Shown here in pieces: positions 1-7,892 of a stretch of 64,000 bases of DNA. The position numbers were made by a program, and so were the translations under genes. The DNA comes from JASUTC01 sp035447925 (GTDB taxonomy: Bacteria > Thermotogota > Thermotogae > MWEM01). Every line of letters starts with the position of its first letter. The stretch's first letter is position 1. The stretch spans positions 1 through 64,000 of the forward strand of contig DAOTHY010000001.1 in NCBI GenBank assembly GCA_035447925.1. The letters are read 5' to 3'. The notes below the pieces were generated by a model. That model did not search any database and was not told the origin of the DNA. It was given only the letters and a program-made list of their open reading frames with translations.

Positions 1-2
1 TT

Positions 3-767
3 GATGCCAGGATACCTTATTCCGGTCGGGCGTATGAATGGAAGAAATTATTTCATAATAAATACACGATCATTTTGTTGACGAAAGTGGACTTGGCGGA
101 TCTGGAAGTGACTGAAAGGTGGGATCGTTATTACAAGAAGCAGGGGATCATATGTATTCCCATTTCTTTGAAAGATGATCCCCAAAGAATCAACAAAAAG
201 CTGCAGCAGATCCGGACTCGGATCCCTTCAAAGTCGACTTTTAAAAGGGCGATGATTACGGGTATTCCGAATGTAGGAAAATCCACTCTGATAAATAAGA
301 TCATGAATAAAAAAAGTATGCGGACCGGTAACACTCCCGGAGTGACTGTCGGGCTTCAATGGATCAACGTTAGTGATGATTTTCTTCTCCTTGATACACC
401 TGGTATTTTGTATTCTAACCTCTTTAGCGAATCGGTAAAGTACAAATTATTGTTGACTTCAGGTATCAAGTCAACACCGGATATAATCGATTCAGCTCTG
501 ATTTTTGGAATCAAGCATTTACTCGATCATTATCCTCAAATACCATTGGAACTATTTGGAGAAACGCTTGATTCAGATGAGTTGGATATCATGAAAGTGT
601 ATGAAAAATTATGTCGAAGAAGGGGCTTTTTACTCACAAAGGGAGAGCCTGATATTCAAAGGGCGAGAACAATCTTTTTAAAAATGTTTCAGGATGGGAC
701 AATCGGTCGTATTAGTCTTGAAACACCGGAACAGTTATTTACAGTGCCTGAAGAATCATTGTCATGA
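3..767 (+). CDS. rbgA: Ribosome biogenesis GTPase RbgA/YlqF, 5' end missing
   Basis: This is a circularly permuted GTPase that acts late in 50S subunit assembly in the cytoplasm. The reading frame is open from base 3, before any start codon, and begins with DARIPYSGR, which matches the family's DARIP(L/Y)SSR stretch, so the gene starts outside the window. The permuted motif order is visible: G4 (TKVDLAD) comes first, then G1/P-loop (GIPNVGKSTLINK), then G3 (DTPG). The visible part is 254 codons; the family is usually about 280-300 residues, so only a short N-terminal piece is missing. The C-terminal region with an RISLETP sequence fits the family's RNA-binding tail. A response regulator follows 32 nt downstream on the same strand and may be co-transcribed. 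Confidence 0.9.
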   Translation, partial: DARIPYSGRAYEWKKLFHNKYTIILLTKVDLADLEVTERWDRYYKKQGIICIPISLKDDPQRINKKLQQIRTRIPSKSTFKRAMITGIPNVGKSTLINKIMNKKSMRTGNTPGVTVGLQWINVSDDFLLLDTPGILYSNLFSESVKYKLLLTSGIKSTPDIIDSALIFGIKHLLDHYPQIPLELFGETLDSDELDIMKVYEKLCRRRGFLLTKGEPDIQRARTIFLKMFQDGTIGRISLETPEQLFTVPEESLS

Positions 768-799
768 AGCTGGAATGAACGGTTATTAGGAGGGAGATT

Positions 800-1177
800 G
801 TGAGATTTTTAATCGTTGAAGACGATCCGATAACGATGAAGATGTTGAAAACGGTTTTATCGAAATATGGTGAATGTGATTGCGCAAATAATGGAATTGA
901 TGGTTTAGACAAAGTAATCGAAGCGGGAGCCAGAAATGAACCTTATGACCTGGTCACTTTGGATATCATGATGCCACGCATGGATGGTCATGATGTTTTG
1001 GCCAGGATTAAACGATTGCGCAAAACTAATTCACCAAAAGTGGTCATGATAACGGCTCTCGGAGATAAAAAGAATATTCAGAAAAGTTACGTACGGGGTT
1101 GTGACGGTTATTTGATCAAACCCATTGAAAGAGAAGCGATTGAAACGAAATTAAGAGCGCTTGAACTCATAGACTGA
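800..1177 (+). CDS. Single-domain CheY-like response regulator
   Basis: A 125-residue receiver domain with no output domain, so it probably signals by protein-protein contact, as CheY or Spo0F do. Visible residues are the acidic pocket (VEDD near residue 6-9), the phospho-acceptor aspartate in TLDIMMPRMDG, the conserved threonine in MITALGDKK, and the lysine in YLIKPIE. The start is GTG, preceded by a strong ribosome-binding site (AGGAGGG at 788-794). No histidine kinase is adjacent, so its partner is unknown. The stop lies 5 bp from the stop of the convergent hyuB gene, with no obvious terminator between them. Confidence 0.85.
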   Translation: MRFLIVEDDPITMKMLKTVLSKYGECDCANNGIDGLDKVIEAGARNEPYDLVTLDIMMPRMDGHDVLARIKRLRKTNSPKVVMITALGDKKNIQKSYVRGCDGYLIKPIEREAIETKLRALELID

Positions 1178-1182
1178 TCGCC

Positions 1183-2763
1183 TTACATCTTCTTTTCTTT
1201 TTTCTTATATCCACCACCTCCTGGTGTTTCTATTCTTAGTATGTCGCCTTTTTTTAGAAACAGGCTGAATTTATCAGGCAATCGGTGTTCACCCGTTTCC
1301 TTTGAGATCAATAGATTGATCCCGGGTTTCCCTGCATCTGCACCAAACAAACCATAGGGTTGAAATGTCCTTCTTTCGCTTAGCATGGTACACTCAGCGT
1401 CATTTAAAAGGGTAAATTCTCTGATTAAACCGTTACCGCCTGTATGATGACCTTTTCCTCCGCTGTTTTTGCGGATGGCGTATTTGCTGATGCGAATTGG
1501 GTACTCGTATTCGATGGCTTCAACCGGAGTATTCAGGGTATTCGTCATGTGAGATTGGATGGCATTTTCACCGCTTGCTATTGCACAAGCCCCTGTACCC
1601 CCTCCCATCGTTTCGTAATAGGCAAAGGCTTGAGAATTCTCGGTATCTATCCCGCCGATTGTAAGATTGTTCATGGTTCCTTGGCTGGCAGCTGGAATCT
1701 TTTCAGGAATAGCTTTTGACAAGGCACCAAGAAGGCAATCAACAATGCGCTGAGAGGTTTCAACATTTCCACCTGCAACGGCAGCAGGATGGGTTGCATC
1801 TACAATACTACCTTTTTTGCTGATGATATGAATGGGTTTCATACATCCGGCGTTAGTGGGAATATTTTCTTTGACCAAAGATCTGAATACGTAAAGGCAG
1901 GCGGAAGCTGTAATAGCATAAACCGCATTAACACTACCTTTGACTTGTTTGGAACTGTCGCTGAAATCCACCGTTACCTCATTTCCTCTAACGTTAATAA
2001 TGGTGCTGATTTTTATTTGTTGTTCATCCACACCATCTGAATCCAAATAATCTTCAAATTGATAGCAGCCATCTGGAATCTTTTCCAAAGTCTGCCTCAT
2101 CATTCTTTCGGAGTATTCGATTAAGGCGTTTGAATAGTAAACGGCGTTTTCACAACCGCTTTTTTCGATCAGTTCATCCATTCTTTTGATTCCGACCTTA
2201 TTCGCCATAAATTGTGCCGCAAAGTCGCCTTGTCTTTCGATGCCAGTTCTGACATTGGACAAAATCAAAGTCATGAGATCGTCATCTATTTGACCGTTCT
2301 TCATGATTTTCAAAATCGGGATGATCAATCCCTCTTGATAAATGGATCTGGATAGGGGCATAGATCCGGCACTCATGCCGCCGATATCGGCATGATGGGC
2401 TCTGTTTGCGATATAAAATGTAGGTTTTTTGCGGTTCATTGGTGTAAAAACAGGTGCGACGATTGTAATATCAGGTAGATGGGTCCCCCCTTTAAAGGGG
2501 TCGTTTAAGATGACCATATCACCTGGATTCATCGGGGTTGCTGAAAGCGCTGCTTGAACGGACATGGGCATTGAACCCAGATGAACGGGGATATGAGCAG
2601 CCTGAGTGAGCATTTCACCAGTCGAATTGAATATGGCACAGGAATAATCTCTTCTTTCTTTGATGTTTGGCGAAAAAGCTGTACGGTTTAGAGTAATACC
2701 CATTTCTTCTGCAACAGCGGAAAATTTATTTTTAAAGATTTCCAACTTGATCGGGTCAATCAT
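1183..2763 (-). CDS. Hydantoinase B / oxoprolinase family, beta subunit
   Basis: This is the HyuB-type subunit (526 residues) of an ATP-dependent amidohydrolase of the hydantoinase/5-oxoprolinase/acetone carboxylase superfamily; the substrate cannot be read from sequence. Family signatures are the early RDYSCAIF and GDMVILNDPF(K)GGTHLPD segments, the HHADIGG motif, and a glycine-rich C-terminus (TPGGGGY). I place the start at ATG 2763, because GGAGGG lies 8 nt upstream; an in-frame TTG at 2769 sits too close to that site. The gene begins 2 nt after the hyuA stop, so the two subunits are probably translationally coupled. 5-oxoprolinase activity (pyroglutamate recycling) is one option; a hydantoin or creatinine-derived substrate is another. 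Confidence 0.85.
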   Translation of the reverse strand: MIDPIKLEIFKNKFSAVAEEMGITLNRTAFSPNIKERRDYSCAIFNSTGEMLTQAAHIPVHLGSMPMSVQAALSATPMNPGDMVILNDPFKGGTHLPDITIVAPVFTPMNRKKPTFYIANRAHHADIGGMSAGSMPLSRSIYQEGLIIPILKIMKNGQIDDDLMTLILSNVRTGIERQGDFAAQFMANKVGIKRMDELIEKSGCENAVYYSNALIEYSERMMRQTLEKIPDGCYQFEDYLDSDGVDEQQIKISTIINVRGNEVTVDFSDSSKQVKGSVNAVYAITASACLYVFRSLVKENIPTNAGCMKPIHIISKKGSIVDATHPAAVAGGNVETSQRIVDCLLGALSKAIPEKIPAASQGTMNNLTIGGIDTENSQAFAYYETMGGGTGACAIASGENAIQSHMTNTLNTPVEAIEYEYPIRISKYAIRKNSGGKGHHTGGNGLIREFTLLNDAECTMLSERRTFQPYGLFGADAGKPGINLLISKETGEHRLPDKFSLFLKKGDILRIETPGGGGYKKKEKKM

Positions 2764-2765
2764 TT

Positions 2766-4757
2766 TCAACGCCCTCCAATCATTTTTTCTACAATTAAAT
2801 TACCGAAATCATCCACATAAAAAAATCTGGTAGGCGGAATGACGATGGTTGATGAATATTCAACGATAATCACAGGTCCTTCATGGTGATCAGCTGCATA
2901 CAATCGATCTCTGTCAACAACAGGGGTTGATATGGTTAATCCTTCAAAAACACAATCTCTGTTATACAAAATGGCTTGCTTGCATATCTGAGCATTCCGA
3001 TCCGGATTTTTGATTTTTTTCAAAGTGGGTTTAGCTGTTTTTCCAAAAGCTCGGATTCTAATATTCACGATTTCGCATGATTTCTGTGGGTTGGAATAAC
3101 CGTAGCGTTTTTCATGGGCTTGATCAAAAGCAGTTTTCATGTCATCAACATAATTGATGATCAACTCATACGATTGCCCTTTATAGCGCATATCTACGAA
3201 TCTACTGATAAGAATATCTTTTCTTTGAATGCCCTCAGCGGCCAAATCAAGAATTGCTTTTTCTTCCAACTGGTCTAACTCTTTTTCGATTTGTTTTTGT
3301 TCAACGGAATCGTTCATCATGACGGTTTTTGAATAATCACGGATGCAATCTGCCAGAAGCATTCCTTTGGCGGATAAAATCCCGGGATCTTTCGGGATGA
3401 GTACCCTGGGTATATTCAGTAAATCGGCCAGAAAACAGGCATGCATCCCTCCCGCACCACCGAATGAACACAAGGTGAATTCGGAAGGATCGTATCCCCT
3501 ATCCACCGAAATAACCCGGATGGCTTTTTCCATGACTGTATTGGCGATATCACAGATGCCTTGAGCCAACTTGATTGTAGACAATCCGGTTTCTTTTGAA
3601 AACTGCGAAAAAAAACGATCCAAACGGGTTTTAGCCAAAGGCATGGTTCCCCCGAGGAACTGTTCTGAGATGAGTCTGCCCAGATAAAGGTTGGCATCTG
3701 TAACAGTAATGTTTTCGCCAATCCCATAGCAAATGGGACCCGGTTCAGCTCCGGCACTCATGGGACCAACTTTTAAAGCGCCACCATGATCAATATAAGC
3801 GATGGATCCTCCGCCAGCTCCGACGGTATGAATTTCGATCATGGGAACTTTCAAAGGGTAATTCGAAACAGTTGATTCCACATTGATCGGTAATACTCCA
3901 TTGATAAGCGATACATCAGTTGATGTCCCACCCATATCAAAAGAGATGATTTTGTCATAGCCGGCAGCCTTTGATATCTCAAAAGCACCTACAGCACCTC
4001 CTGCGGGACCTGAAAGAATTGTTCTGACAGGTTCTCGTGAGGCTGTTTGAGAACTGATTCTGCCCCCGTTGGACTGCATAATGATCAGATTATCCTTGCC
4101 GATTTGATGTTCAAGTTCACCGATATAGCCTTGCATAATCGGTTGTACATAGGCGTTTACACAAGTGGTGGAGCAGCGTTCAAATTCTCTGAATTCCGGC
4201 ATGATTTCATGAGACATTGAACAAGCGATGGTATTTTTGCAGACTTCATCGAGTACTTCCTTCATTGTTATTTCGTGAATAGGGTTAACAAAAGAAAACA
4301 AAAAACAAATGGCAACCGATTCTACTTTCAGATTGGCAATCAGTTCTGCTACTTTTTTAGCGGCATTCAGATCAAACGCTTCGATGATTTCCCCTTTCTT
4401 TGAAATCCTTCCGGGTACACCAAATCGAAGTGAAGTGTTTACAAGATGCTCCGGCCTTTTGACGAAGAGATTGTAGAGTTCAGGTCGGTTTTGCCTTCCA
4501 ATTTCGATGATGTCCTCAAAACCGTTGTTGCTGATGATGGCCGTTTTAGCACCTTTTCTCTCCAGAACGGCATTCGTTGCAACTGTGGAACCGTGTATCA
4601 GTTCTTTAAAGCCTTCGGCATCGATGATGTTTGTTCCTTTCAATACAGCTTTTGAAGGATTTTCAGGGGTAGATAGTACCTTGAGAATCTTGAAATCTCC
4701 GTTTTCTATGTACACAAAATCAGTAAACGTTCCTCCCGTATCGGCACTAATAATCAT
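2766..4757 (-). CDS. Hydantoinase A / oxoprolinase family, alpha subunit
   Basis: The HyuA-type ATP-binding subunit (663 residues) partners with the hyuB product just downstream. The N-terminal acetate-kinase/hsp70-like fold is marked by ADTGGTFTD near residue 5, GSTVATNAVLERKGA (substrate-side loop), and DMGGTSTDV in the second half. A C-terminal hydantoinase domain follows (RGYDPSEFTLCSFGGAGG). The ATG at 4757 overlaps the TGA of the upstream HAD gene as ATGA, which decides this start over a TTG two codons earlier and shows translational coupling. The order HAD-hyuA-hyuB on one transcript suggests the phosphatase belongs to the same pathway, but I cannot name the substrate. Confidence 0.85.
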   Translation of the reverse strand: MIISADTGGTFTDFVYIENGDFKILKVLSTPENPSKAVLKGTNIIDAEGFKELIHGSTVATNAVLERKGAKTAIISNNGFEDIIEIGRQNRPELYNLFVKRPEHLVNTSLRFGVPGRISKKGEIIEAFDLNAAKKVAELIANLKVESVAICFLFSFVNPIHEITMKEVLDEVCKNTIACSMSHEIMPEFREFERCSTTCVNAYVQPIMQGYIGELEHQIGKDNLIIMQSNGGRISSQTASREPVRTILSGPAGGAVGAFEISKAAGYDKIISFDMGGTSTDVSLINGVLPINVESTVSNYPLKVPMIEIHTVGAGGGSIAYIDHGGALKVGPMSAGAEPGPICYGIGENITVTDANLYLGRLISEQFLGGTMPLAKTRLDRFFSQFSKETGLSTIKLAQGICDIANTVMEKAIRVISVDRGYDPSEFTLCSFGGAGGMHACFLADLLNIPRVLIPKDPGILSAKGMLLADCIRDYSKTVMMNDSVEQKQIEKELDQLEEKAILDLAAEGIQRKDILISRFVDMRYKGQSYELIINYVDDMKTAFDQAHEKRYGYSNPQKSCEIVNIRIRAFGKTAKPTLKKIKNPDRNAQICKQAILYNRDCVFEGLTISTPVVDRDRLYAADHHEGPVIIVEYSSTIVIPPTRFFYVDDFGNLIVEKMIGGR

Positions 4758-5401
4758 ATGCAATCCTCAATAATTTGCTTGGCCTGCTTTAATGAGTGAA
4801 TCAGCCAGTTGGAGTCGGATAGGTCCTGAATACCATCATCACTTTGAAACCCTATTACAGACATTCCGGCTTCTCTAGCCGCTTTTATCCCATTGGCGGA
4901 GTCTTCAATGACGATACATTGTTTGGGGGGGAGTTCAAGATTCATGGCCGCTTTTAAAAAGATATCTGGAGAGGGTTTGGATTGTTTAACCTGATTTCCG
5001 CATACAATGGTATGGAAAAAATCGATAATCCTCAATTTTTTTAGGATCAAGAGGACAAAAATCTCATCAGTAGACGAAGCAACAGCAAGCTTCATTTCCT
5101 TCGTTTTTGCCCATTCCAATAATTCATACAGGTGATTCATAGGGGTTAGTACAGCTGACTGAAAAAAATCCATGTGAATGGTTTCTCGTATGGCGTTCAT
5201 TTCGGCAACAGTTTTACTGAGTGAAAAACGCTCCTTTAATTCGCTTAACATCTTTTCATCTGTTGTACCGACAAATTGAGAATATTCTTCGTCAGTCAAA
5301 GAGAAACCGAGTTGATGAAATAGTTTGGTATTCAGCTTTTTGTAAATCGGTTCGCTATCGAGTAAAACGCCATCCATATCAAAAATAAGTGCCTTTATCA
5401 T
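4754..5401 (-). CDS. HAD superfamily phosphatase / beta-phosphoglucomutase-like
   Basis: A 215-residue HAD subfamily IA hydrolase. Motif I is DMDGVLLDSEP (nucleophile and acid/base aspartates), motif II is the serine pair in ASSTDE, motif III is the lysine in KQSKPSPDIF, and motif IV is VIEDSANGIKAA. The helical cap between motifs I and II fits the beta-phosphoglucomutase/sugar-phosphatase group. The start is ATG 5401, preceded by GGAGGC; the frame stays open another 40 codons upstream, but that stretch contains the promoter and is not protein-like. It is the first gene of the leftward operon with hyuA and hyuB. Substrate is unknown. Confidence 0.85.
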   Translation of the reverse strand: MIKALIFDMDGVLLDSEPIYKKLNTKLFHQLGFSLTDEEYSQFVGTTDEKMLSELKERFSLSKTVAEMNAIRETIHMDFFQSAVLTPMNHLYELLEWAKTKEMKLAVASSTDEIFVLLILKKLRIIDFFHTIVCGNQVKQSKPSPDIFLKAAMNLELPPKQCIVIEDSANGIKAAREAGMSVIGFQSDDGIQDLSDSNWLIHSLKQAKQIIEDCI

Positions 5402-5432
5402 AAGAGCCTCCAAATATACGAATTCTTTTGTG

Positions 5433-5441
5433 ATTATAACA
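5433..5441 (-). promoter_or_regulatory. Extended -10 promoter for the HAD-hyuAB operon
   Basis: Read leftward the sequence is TGTTATAAT, a consensus extended -10 element about 30 nt upstream of the ATG at 5401. No good -35 hexamer is seen at the usual distance. Confidence 0.6.
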
Positions 5442-5493
5442 AAAAAAGAGGAATAATCACATGCTTCAAGTAACAGTGATTTTGTTGTATTTA

Positions 5494-5502
5494 TGGTAAA
5501 AT
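5494..5502 (+). promoter_or_regulatory. Extended -10 promoter for the beta-barrel/lipoprotein pair
   Basis: TGGTAAAAT lies 18 nt before the first ATG (5521) and 39 nt before the preferred ATG (5542). It is divergent to the HAD promoter, with about 50 bp between them. Confidence 0.5.
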
Positions 5503-5541
5503 ATGGTGTAATGGATAACAATGAACGATAAGGTTGATGAG

Positions 5542-6036
5542 ATGAAAAAGTATTTTTGTGTTCTATTACTCCTATTTTCTGTGGTTATTAGTTTGAGTGC
5601 TCAGTACAGCGAAGATTATTTTGGTTTGTCTTTGGAGTATTATCAATCCAACTTAAGTTTTTTTGGTGAAAACGAATGGTTCGATGATTATGATATCAGT
5701 TTTGTGGTGACTTATGGTCCTTCCTTTTCAGGACCTTTCAGATTTCGTTTGGGTGGCGGTGTTCACGATTTATCAGATTATTATGTTAACGCTGGTATTG
5801 AATTCAAGGTCTTAGAATTCTTAAATGCCGTCAAAGGGCGCCTTTTTGGGTTGTATATCAATGCCGATCTAAAAATGGGATTGGATTATATGGATGCATC
5901 GATAAAAGGTTCGATGTACATTCCTTTTTCGGCAGTGGGTGGTTTACAGATAGGTCTGGGAATCAATCACAATATTCAGCCATCATTGATCATTGCCTAT
6001 ACAGGGGGTATTTATCCATTAATCATGACGCAATAA
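5542..6036 (+). CDS. Small exported protein, probable outer-membrane beta-barrel
   Basis: I do not recognise a named family. The protein (164 residues from this start) opens with a clear signal peptide: charged MKKYF, a hydrophobic core, and a probable cleavage after SLSA with Q as the first mature residue. The mature part is rich in aromatics and alternates polar and hydrophobic residues (FVVTYGP, FRFRLGGG, YINADLKMG, GGLQIGLGI), the pattern of amphipathic strands in small 8-strand barrels. An upstream in-frame ATG at 5521 would add seven charged residues ahead of the signal peptide, so I prefer 5542; neither start has a strong ribosome-binding site. A lipoprotein gene follows 33 nt downstream, so both may act at the outer envelope. 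Confidence 0.6.
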   Translation: MKKYFCVLLLLFSVVISLSAQYSEDYFGLSLEYYQSNLSFFGENEWFDDYDISFVVTYGPSFSGPFRFRLGGGVHDLSDYYVNAGIEFKVLEFLNAVKGRLFGLYINADLKMGLDYMDASIKGSMYIPFSAVGGLQIGLGINHNIQPSLIIAYTGGIYPLIMTQ

Positions 6037-6069
6037 ATTCACAAATTAAACAAAAAAGGGGGAATCAAA

Positions 6070-6444
6070 GTGTTTAAAAAAGTCGGTTTAGTAGTTGCCT
6101 TAGCTTTAATCATCTTTGCTTTCAGCAGTTGTTCATTAGTGTTTCAATCAGAGGATGGGAATCTGGGATATTTCCCACAGGCTTCGGGCAGACCGGTGGG
6201 GAGTTTTTCTGAATCTGGAGAACTTTGGTATCTGATTAGTCCGATGCTCTATAATTTTAACGATACCAATTTGAAACTTGATCAGATGATCAGAACGGGG
6301 TTGGCTCCTTATCGTGCTGATTTTGCAAAAAATCTAAAAATAATTGAGGGATATACCGTTGTAGACTTATTGATCACCTATTTAACTGGCGGGATCCTCG
6401 GAAGAGAAACGATAACGGTTGAAGGCCAAGCCTATCAACAGTAA
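6070..6444 (+). CDS. Small predicted lipoprotein of unknown function
   Basis: A 124-residue protein with a lipoprotein signal: charged MFKK, hydrophobic stretch, and lipobox FSSC with the lipidated cysteine at residue 21. The remainder has no motif I recognise. The segment near the C-terminus (YTVVDLLITYLTGGILGRETITVEG) is similar in character to the Bor/TraT-like small lipoproteins of spirochetes and Thermotogota, but I cannot assign it. The start is GTG with AAGGGGGAA upstream. It is the second gene of a two-gene transcript with the beta-barrel candidate and is followed directly by a strong terminator. Confidence 0.7.
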   Translation: MFKKVGLVVALALIIFAFSSCSLVFQSEDGNLGYFPQASGRPVGSFSESGELWYLISPMLYNFNDTNLKLDQMIRTGLAPYRADFAKNLKIIEGYTVVDLLITYLTGGILGRETITVEGQAYQQ

Positions 6445-6451
6445 AAAGGTT

Positions 6452-6479
6452 AAAAAAGGGGCTTAACGCCCCTTTTTTT
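6452..6479 (+). terminator. Rho-independent terminator after the lipoprotein
   Basis: GGGGC-TTAAC-GCCCC hairpin (6458-6472), extended by A/T pairs and followed by seven T residues. Confidence 0.9.
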
Positions 6480-6628
6480 CTTTCAGATGATTTGCAAAGC
6501 CAGCCTCTCCCTTTTGACTTCATATTTTGTTTTAAATAAATAGATGGTCAATTTGATCAGCGTGAACTGTGGCTGATATTGTTGTTTTTTGGTTTGTTTT
6601 CCAGCTTTTTTTTGAAATAAGAGATATA

Positions 6629-6637
6629 TGATAGAAT
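6629..6637 (+). promoter_or_regulatory. Extended -10 promoter for the MerR fusion gene
   Basis: TGATAGAAT lies 31 nt upstream of the ATG at 6669, with a poor TTTTGA-type -35 about 16 bp further up. MerR proteins often bind between such elements, but no clear dyad is seen here. Confidence 0.45.
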
Positions 6638-6668
6638 CGAATAAAGTATTCTTCCTTGGAGGATAATC

Positions 6669-7892
6669 ATGAAGATTGGTGAATTCGCAAGAAAATTTGA
6701 TGCGAGAATTGATACGATTCGCTATTATATTGATAATGGTATGATTCTGCCCGAAAAATTGCACAATCAGTATCATTTTGATGACAAATGCCTTGAAGAC
6801 ATGACTTTGATCAAAGAACTGAAACTGATGCGGTTTAAAATTATGGAGATTAAGAAAATTCTTTCTTTCAAACGTTTGACAAATCTCATTGATACCACCA
6901 ATCTCGAATACTATGCTCAGTTTTTCAATGAAAAAAAAGATGATCTGATGATGGAGAAGAAGGATATTGACAATGCCATTAAGACGCTGGACCAAAAAAT
7001 CGATGAAATTGAGCATGTCAAAAAAACCCTTAAAACAAAAATCGGTATTCCACTTCAGTTTTTTAATTTGTTGTATTGTCCTAAATGCCAGAAGAATCTA
7101 AAACTCTATAATGCCATTGTGGACGGGAACTCCATTTATAACGGCGAGCTGCATTGCGATTGCGGATATTTGGCTTTGATTCAGGACGGCATCATCATTG
7201 ACCATAACATCGGAGAGTCTTATAAAAAGGTAATGGAAGTCAATAAATATTCGCCTGAAGAATACTTGGAACAAACGGATACTTTATTTATCAGCTTTAC
7301 TCAAAAGGCTTTTCAATGGGTTATCAAACGTCTCAACGTCGAATCTTTGAACGATCAAATCATTGTAGAGATTGGAACAGGAAATGGTATGGTGATGACC
7401 AACGTGATTAAGGAAATAGCAAAATCCAATTATTTTATTGCAACAGATAATAGTCTGGATCAGCTGAAAAAAACAAAAGCCTTGATGGAAAAGAATGGAA
7501 TTGGCCAGAACTCCATTTTCATCGCAGCTGAGTATTCTGATATTCCGTTAAAATGGGAAAGTGTTGATATCGTTCTTGATATATTCGGTTCTACCAACCA
7601 TGTTTTTCATAAAGGGGAGTTCTTGTTCAATCACATCAAACCATATTTAAAGCCATCGGGAACAATGTATGGAACTTACATTTACCTTAAACCCATTTCA
7701 TCTGAATTCGTGCCCGAATACAGAAAATACCGCAAATTTTTTATGCTGGATGCCATAAAAGCTTCTCTTAACGACTTTACGATAGAAGATGCTTCTACGT
7801 TTGGGTTTACGACGTCCAGAGGTGATTTGATCAACGTTCTTTCAGAAGGATCAAAAATTCATCAATGGGCTTGTCAAGCTAAACGGATTTAG
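6669..7892 (+). CDS. MerR-type regulator fused to zinc ribbon and SAM methyltransferase
   Basis: A 407-residue multidomain protein. Residues 1-70 are a MerR winged-helix DNA-binding domain (MKIGEFARKF, DTIRYYIDNGMI), followed by a coiled coil at about 85-125 typical of MerR dimers. Residues 137-165 carry four cysteines (C137, C140, C163, C165) that look like a zinc ribbon. From about 205 a class I methyltransferase fold is visible: SAM motif I VEIGTGNG (233-240), ATDNS (acidic end of strand 2), and DIVLDIFGS. The zinc ribbon followed by a methyltransferase recalls RlmA-type rRNA methyltransferases, so the sensor half may have been recruited from such an enzyme and may bind or modify a small molecule. 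The ATG is preceded by GGAGG at 6658-6662. The stop overlaps the convergent agmatine deiminase stop by 4 bp. Confidence 0.8.
   Translation: MKIGEFARKFDARIDTIRYYIDNGMILPEKLHNQYHFDDKCLEDMTLIKELKLMRFKIMEIKKILSFKRLTNLIDTTNLEYYAQFFNEKKDDLMMEKKDIDNAIKTLDQKIDEIEHVKKTLKTKIGIPLQFFNLLYCPKCQKNLKLYNAIVDGNSIYNGELHCDCGYLALIQDGIIIDHNIGESYKKVMEVNKYSPEEYLEQTDTLFISFTQKAFQWVIKRLNVESLNDQIIVEIGTGNGMVMTNVIKEIAKSNYFIATDNSLDQLKKTKALMEKNGIGQNSIFIAAEYSDIPLKWESVDIVLDIFGSTNHVFHKGEFLFNHIKPYLKPSGTMYGTYIYLKPISSEFVPEYRKYRKFFMLDAIKASLNDFTIEDASTFGFTTSRGDLINVLSEGSKIHQWACQAKRI

Noticed and set aside
4757..4763. TTG start for hyuA at 4763 and TTG start for hyuB at 2769
   Set aside because: The ATG codons at 4757 and 2763 have correct coupling or ribosome-binding-site spacing; the TTG codons do not.
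6483..7016. 177-codon ORF on the minus strand
   Set aside because: It covers the terminator, promoter and first third of the MerR fusion gene, and reads as antisense.
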